DNA of 50,093 nt from NCBI GenBank assembly GCA_017550285.1, contig JAFZPP010000009.1:1-50093 (forward strand), given 5' to 3'. Shown here piece by piece: positions 46,835 through 50,093 of the stretch (positions are counted from its first letter, which is position 1; every line of letters begins with the position of its first letter). Made by a program: the position numbers and the translations under genes. A model generated the notes under the pieces. The model had not been told where the DNA came from. It saw only the letters and a list, made by a program, of their open reading frames with translations, and ran no database searches. Source of the stretch: Oscillospiraceae bacterium (GTDB taxonomy: Bacteria > Bacillota > Clostridia > Oscillospirales > Ruminococcaceae).

Positions 46835-46904
46835 GATCGGAACGGCACATACAGCAACCAAAACATCACCTTTTAAGTGAATGACTGTGCCGTGTGAACC
46901 GATC
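46835..46904 (+). promoter_or_regulatory. Long structured leader immediately before the DUF2828 start
   Basis: 46835-46840 pairs with 46899-46904 (GATCGG/CCGATC) and 46843-46849 with 46886-46892 (CGGCACA/TGTGCCG), separated by an internal loop. A small TCAC/GTGA helix is inside. The ribosome binding site AGGAGG (46911-46916) follows 6 bases later. It could be a protein-binding site for self-control. Confidence 0.6.
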
Positions 46905-46922
46905 TGAAAAAGGAGGATCACC

Positions 46923-48425
46923 ATGAATTTTCTGAATCATATGAAGCAGGAATCCAACCTGACTTATACCGAGAACGGTGCACTGACGCATGCATCCTCC
47001 GGTTCTGAATGTCTGGATCTGTTCTTCCGTGCCGGCGGGATGCGCGGCGCGTCGGAACAGGAGATAGCGGATGTTGTCATCCGCGCATTTGCCGCAGACC
47101 CCGCCAAGGCGATGAAGATTCTGTTCTTCATCCGCGATGCCCGCGGCGGTCTCGGCGAGCGTCGGTTCTTCCGCGTTGCCATGCAGAAGCTGACGATGCT
47201 GGATGCTGCGGCAGTCCGCCGGAATATCGGCGTGTTTGCGGAGTATGGCAGATTTGACGACCTGTGTGCGATGCTGGGTACGCCCTGCGAGGCTGACGCA
47301 CTGGAGATCATCCGGGAACAGCTGACCGCAGACTGGCTCGGCATGGAAAACGGTCAGCCGGTCTCTCTGCTGGCAAAGTGGCTGCCGTCTGTCAATGCTT
47401 CTGCTGCGGAGACCTGCGCGGCAGGCAAGCGGGTCGCAAAGGCGCTCGGCATGTCCGAAAAGCAGTACCGTCACACGCTGGCGGCGCTGCGGAAGTACAC
47501 GGACATCATCGAGAACCGGCTGCGCGAGCGTGACTACACGTTTGACTACGCAAAGCAGGCATCCCGCGCAATGTTCAAGTACCGCAAGGCGTTCATCCGC
47601 AACGACGGCGAGCGCTATCAGGCGTATCTCGGCGCAGTGGAACGCGGTGAAGCGATCCTGCACGCAGACGCGCTGTACCCCTATGACATCATCCGCGCAT
47701 GCGGCGGCAATGACCGCACTGCATGGACTGCGTTCCGCGACATTTCCGCTCTGACCGCTGAGGAGCGGCGTTCGCTGGATGCGGCATGGAAGAACCTGCC
47801 GGTATTTGGTGCGCGCAGCGAGAATGCGATCGCGGTGGTGGACGGCTCCGGCTCCATGTACATAAACGGCAGCTCGCCCCGCCCGATCGACGCGGCGCTG
47901 TCTCTGGGCATTTACTTTGCAGAGCACAACAAGGGTGCCTTTGCCAATCACTTCATCACGTTTTCCCGTACGCCGAGACTTGTGGAGATCAAGGGAAGAG
48001 ATATCGCGGAAAAGGTGCAGTTCTGCGCGACCTTCAACGAGGCGTGCAATACGAATCTGGAAGCGGTCTTTGACCTGATCCTGCGCACGGCGGTACAGAA
48101 CCGGATTCCGCAGAGCGAGATGCCCGCACGGCTGTACATCATCTCCGATATGGAATTTGACTGTGTCTCGGGCGGCAGCAATCAGACGCTCTTTGTGGCA
48201 ATGCGGCAGAATTACGCGGCATACGGCTACCGTCTGCCGGAGATCGTGTTCTGGAATGTTGCAAGCCGGCATCAGAATATTCCCGTTTCGCGGTCAGAGA
48301 CCGGCGCGGCGTTGGTATCCGGCGCATCGCCTGCGATCTTTGACATGGTGATCGGCGGTGAGATCTCTCCGGAGATCGTCATGGAGCAGATCATCGGCAG
48401 CGAGCGGTATGCAAAGATCTCATAA
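46923..48425 (+). CDS. DUF2828 / Ro60-like (TROVE-related) vWA protein
   Basis: 500 residues. The N-terminal 290 residues are helical, with the DUF2828 marks ENGALTHASSGSECLDLFF, IRDARGGLGERRFF and EYGRFDDL. The C-terminal von Willebrand A domain has a full MIDAS: DGSGS (Asp307-Ser311), Thr377 in NTNLE, and Asp409 in ISDMEFD. The same build, a helical-repeat ring plus vWA, is that of Ro60/TROVE proteins, which bind Y RNAs and misfolded RNA. Its place next to rtcB and tRNA-like RNA elements supports an RNA quality-control role. Start chosen for AGGAGG 6 bases upstream. Confidence 0.88.
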   Translation: MNFLNHMKQESNLTYTENGALTHASSGSECLDLFFRAGGMRGASEQEIADVVIRAFAADPAKAMKILFFIRDARGGLGERRFFRVAMQKLTMLDAAAVRRNIGVFAEYGRFDDLCAMLGTPCEADALEIIREQLTADWLGMENGQPVSLLAKWLPSVNASAAETCAAGKRVAKALGMSEKQYRHTLAALRKYTDIIENRLRERDYTFDYAKQASRAMFKYRKAFIRNDGERYQAYLGAVERGEAILHADALYPYDIIRACGGNDRTAWTAFRDISALTAEERRSLDAAWKNLPVFGARSENAIAVVDGSGSMYINGSSPRPIDAALSLGIYFAEHNKGAFANHFITFSRTPRLVEIKGRDIAEKVQFCATFNEACNTNLEAVFDLILRTAVQNRIPQSEMPARLYIISDMEFDCVSGGSNQTLFVAMRQNYAAYGYRLPEIVFWNVASRHQNIPVSRSETGAALVSGASPAIFDMVIGGEISPEIVMEQIIGSERYAKIS

Positions 48426-48433
48426 AAACGAAA

Positions 48434-48461
48434 CCGGACAGGGCTTTGCGGCTCTGTCCGG
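48434..48461 (+). terminator. Terminator-like hairpin after the DUF2828 gene
   Basis: 8-bp perfect stem (48434-48441 with 48454-48461). The following ACAGTTTGTTG is only moderately U-rich. Confidence 0.55.
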
Positions 48462-48524
48462 ACAGTTTGTTGAAAAAGTATGATCAAAACTTTTTTGATA
48501 TATCGCATGTTTATCGGCAGTCTG

Positions 48525-48552
48525 AAATGAGTCCCCGATCGGGGGCTCATTT
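48525..48552. other. GAGTCCCC hairpin beyond the DUF2828 gene
   Basis: 12-bp stem with one G-U pair (48525-48536 with 48541-48552), GATC loop. It is nearly identical to the hairpin at 42655-42678; both are preceded by CAG(A/T)CTGA-like sequence when read outward from the island. Confidence 0.65.
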
Positions 48553-48597
48553 CGCAAGCTGTGATTTGTTCCGCAGCGATTGTGCTGTTGTTTACGG

Positions 48598-49509
48598 TTA
48601 AAATGCAAAGGCTGAATTGACACCGGTCAGGAAGCGCTGCTCTGCCAGATAGCCTCTTTGTGCGTACTTTGCAAGATCCCAGTCTGCCATTGTGATTTTA
48701 CCGTCATTATTGATATCGCCGGCTTCTTTGGTATACATTCCGTTGAACGCCTGCGGATACTGATATGTTCCCTCTGCCATCTGCTTGATGATAGCGACAT
48801 CCGTGCTGTTCACGAGTGTATCGCCGTTGACATCACCGGACATACAAGGACGGTCATACCAGACCAGCGAATATGCATTTGAGCCGATTTTGATCTTGTC
48901 ATTCTGAACTGTTGCGCTGTTGTTCCAGCGAATCTGGCAGGTGTTATCCCAGTTACAGTCGGCAAATTTGATCGTACCGCTTTTTACCTCTGTGACGAAA
49001 ATGCTGTGGTCAACCGTTCCGTTATTTGTGGGAATACGGATACGAAGCTGATCGCCGACGCGCGGTTTATAATTGGCGCAGCTGTGCTGACGCAGCCATA
49101 CATTGCAGCCACCGTAGAAGTCATAGGCAAGTTTTCTTGCAAAGCCGTAGCATTGTGTAACATAGGTCATTATTTCCGTTTTAGGCAACTGCGTATAGCC
49201 AACGTTCACTGTGGTATTGAACTTAAAATGTGTGCAGTAAGTGTCTCTTGGTATCCCTCCGATGCGCCGGTGATTTTCCGCTGAACAGGGATGATCGGTA
49301 TAGGTATCCGGATCGCCGCTGTTCCAGTATTTTCCATCAGGGAATTTGTACTGCTCACTCACCATGAAAAATGTCTGGTAGGGCGTGGTGAACGCTTCTG
49401 CCTGAATCGTTGTTGACTTGTTGTAGGTTGCAGATACCGGAAATGCCGAACAAACTGCAACTGTCGCAAGTAACGCTGCCCCGATTCTGATAAAATGCTT
49501 GTGTTTCAT
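48598..49509 (-). CDS. Cysteine peptidase/amidase-like protein with dockerin
   Basis: 303 residues with a signal peptide (FIRIGAALLATVAVCSAFPVSA). The middle domain has the layout of papain-like NlpC/CHAP enzymes: Cys120 in TQCYGFARKL, His168 in GTVDHSIFV, and a polar residue after the next strand (FADCNW). Such enzymes usually cut peptidoglycan or peptides; the exact family is not certain. A dockerin fills 225-300 (SGDVNGDTLVNSTDVAII, AGDINNDGKITMADWDLA). AAGGAG precedes the ATG. Confidence 0.82.
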   Translation of the reverse strand: MKHKHFIRIGAALLATVAVCSAFPVSATYNKSTTIQAEAFTTPYQTFFMVSEQYKFPDGKYWNSGDPDTYTDHPCSAENHRRIGGIPRDTYCTHFKFNTTVNVGYTQLPKTEIMTYVTQCYGFARKLAYDFYGGCNVWLRQHSCANYKPRVGDQLRIRIPTNNGTVDHSIFVTEVKSGTIKFADCNWDNTCQIRWNNSATVQNDKIKIGSNAYSLVWYDRPCMSGDVNGDTLVNSTDVAIIKQMAEGTYQYPQAFNGMYTKEAGDINNDGKITMADWDLAKYAQRGYLAEQRFLTGVNSAFAF

Positions 49510-49529
49510 AATTATGTACTCCTTCTGTC

Positions 49530-49593
49530 AAAAAAATCAGTATCAAGCGATACTGTTATCGCCCATTATAGCACAAATAAACGAAAAATGCAA
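49530..49593 (-). promoter_or_regulatory. Promoter and leader terminator of the dockerin peptidase gene
   Basis: Minus-strand -35 TTGCAT (49588-49593), -10 TATAAT (49565-49570), 17-base spacer. About 10 bases after the -10 comes a full intrinsic terminator: 7-bp stem (49549-49555 with 49538-49544), AAGC/GCTT loop, then A and seven T (49530-49536). It lies inside the 5' leader, 20 bases before the ATG, so it should attenuate the gene. Confidence 0.75.
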
Positions 49594-49690
49594 GAGAAAA
49601 TCAAAATAATCAACATTATATCACATGCGCGAGCGTACAAATGAAGCTGCTTTGTTGAAATAAACCGTTTATTTTCAGTATCACATTTTT

Positions 49691-50092
49691 TCACGAAGCC
49701 GTTTTATCATCACCGGCATCCGGATATTGAGCGGTTTCAATCAGCAGATACTGTCTGAACCATGCGATGTCCTGTGCATCCACTGAACCGTTCTGATCGA
49801 CATCGGCAGCCTTTTCCGCTGCGCGGTCTGCAAATCCGTTCAGGATGCCGCGCTTTGCGAGTGTCAGATCGACTGCGTTGATGATGCCGTCGCCGCTGAC
49901 ATCGCCTCTGAGCTGCTCCGATTGAATCCGCGACATGATCGTCGCCGTCAGAAAGATCATCGCCGCATTGCCGTAGATTGTATTTTCATTGGTTGTCCAT
50001 TCCGCATCGCTGTCCATGTAGCACTTGCCGTCATACTTGGAAAGCTGCCGGTTGTTGTTCGGATTCGTTCCCTCCGTCACATAGCCCGACGG
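49691..50092 (-). CDS. Dockerin protein, C-terminal part (5' partial)
   Basis: 133 residues continuing off the right edge. The first 60 (YVTEGTNPNNNRQLSKYDGK ... IYGNAAMIFLTATIMSRI) are the end of a catalytic or binding domain I cannot name. They are followed by a dockerin (GDVSGDGIINAVDLTLAKRGIL, ADVDQNGSVDAQDIAWFRQYLL) that ends the protein. It lies upstream of the dockerin peptidase gene on the same strand, with 180 bases between them and a separate promoter for the latter. Confidence 0.85.
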   Translation of the reverse strand, partial: PSGYVTEGTNPNNNRQLSKYDGKCYMDSDAEWTTNENTIYGNAAMIFLTATIMSRIQSEQLRGDVSGDGIINAVDLTLAKRGILNGFADRAAEKAADVDQNGSVDAQDIAWFRQYLLIETAQYPDAGDDKTAS

Positions 50093-50093
50093 A

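Noticed and set aside
46443-46880. 145-codon protein frame in the rtcB-DUF2828 gap
   Set aside because: It runs straight through the T-arm and other inverted repeats, has no ribosome binding site and reads as low-quality protein; the region is better explained as structured RNA.

Overview
The window looks like the chromosome of a cellulosome-producing gut Ruminococcus (Ruminococcaceae, of the R. flavefaciens / R. champanellensis kind). The reasons are dockerin modules in at least seven secreted proteins, a cohesin-like module, CBM6, CE1 and GH51 carbohydrate enzymes, BspA-type leucine-rich repeat proteins, Firmicutes-type single-chain PurL, AGGAGG ribosome binding sites and sigma-A promoters with 17-base spacers. 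The genus is inferred from gene content only.

Layout. 1-1.45 kb: 3' part of a CBM6-dockerin-CE1 esterase. 1.65-2.6 kb: a bioY / DUF1284 operon. 2.8-5.7 kb: a damaged stretch in which a 5'-truncated dockerin protein is joined to a frameshifted, 3'-truncated sensor-kinase gene. 5.8-6.05 kb: a 103-bp tandem repeat. 6.1-7.9 kb: GH51 arabinofuranosidase plus a small Cys-rich protein. 7.9-23.6 kb: a long minus-strand housekeeping block (ispE, alpha/beta hydrolase, CPBP protease, CYTH, HEPN/MNT-like pair, membrane protein, rlmH, walJ, murA, two cyclophilins, mazF, a YqiA-like esterase, purL, mtaB). 23.9-25.05 kb: an HPr-like protein without the active histidine and an amidase gene interrupted by an early stop.

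25.2-42.5 kb is extracellular. A 2868-residue protein with an N-terminal dockerin, a cohesin-like module and a C-terminal dockerin is followed, with a 14-base overlap, by a 1458-residue BspA-LRR protein. Then come an LRR-dockerin protein, a CE1 fragment and a dockerin fused to an ABC-type sugar-binding protein. 48.6 kb to the end adds a dockerin-carrying cysteine peptidase-like protein and the C-terminus of another dockerin protein. Three of these dockerin genes have a terminator-like hairpin at the very start of their transcripts.

42.7-48.6 kb holds the most interesting system: an RNA-repair island. Two WYL-domain regulators are divergent from rtcB (RNA ligase). rtcB is followed by about 520 bases of structured non-coding sequence with tRNA-like elements, including a perfect T-arm and a second mini-tRNA-like fold, and then by a DUF2828 Ro60-like protein (alpha-helical N-terminus plus vWA). 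The rtcB promoter and the promoter before the RNA region share a 14-base identical element and paired ACATGA boxes 35 bases apart, which suggests one regulator, plausibly a WYL protein. The probable logic is RNA damage sensing by the WYL proteins, ligation by RtcB, and Y-RNA-like tRNA mimics that steer or gate the Ro60-like protein. A similar GAGTCCCC hairpin lies at both outer ends of the island.
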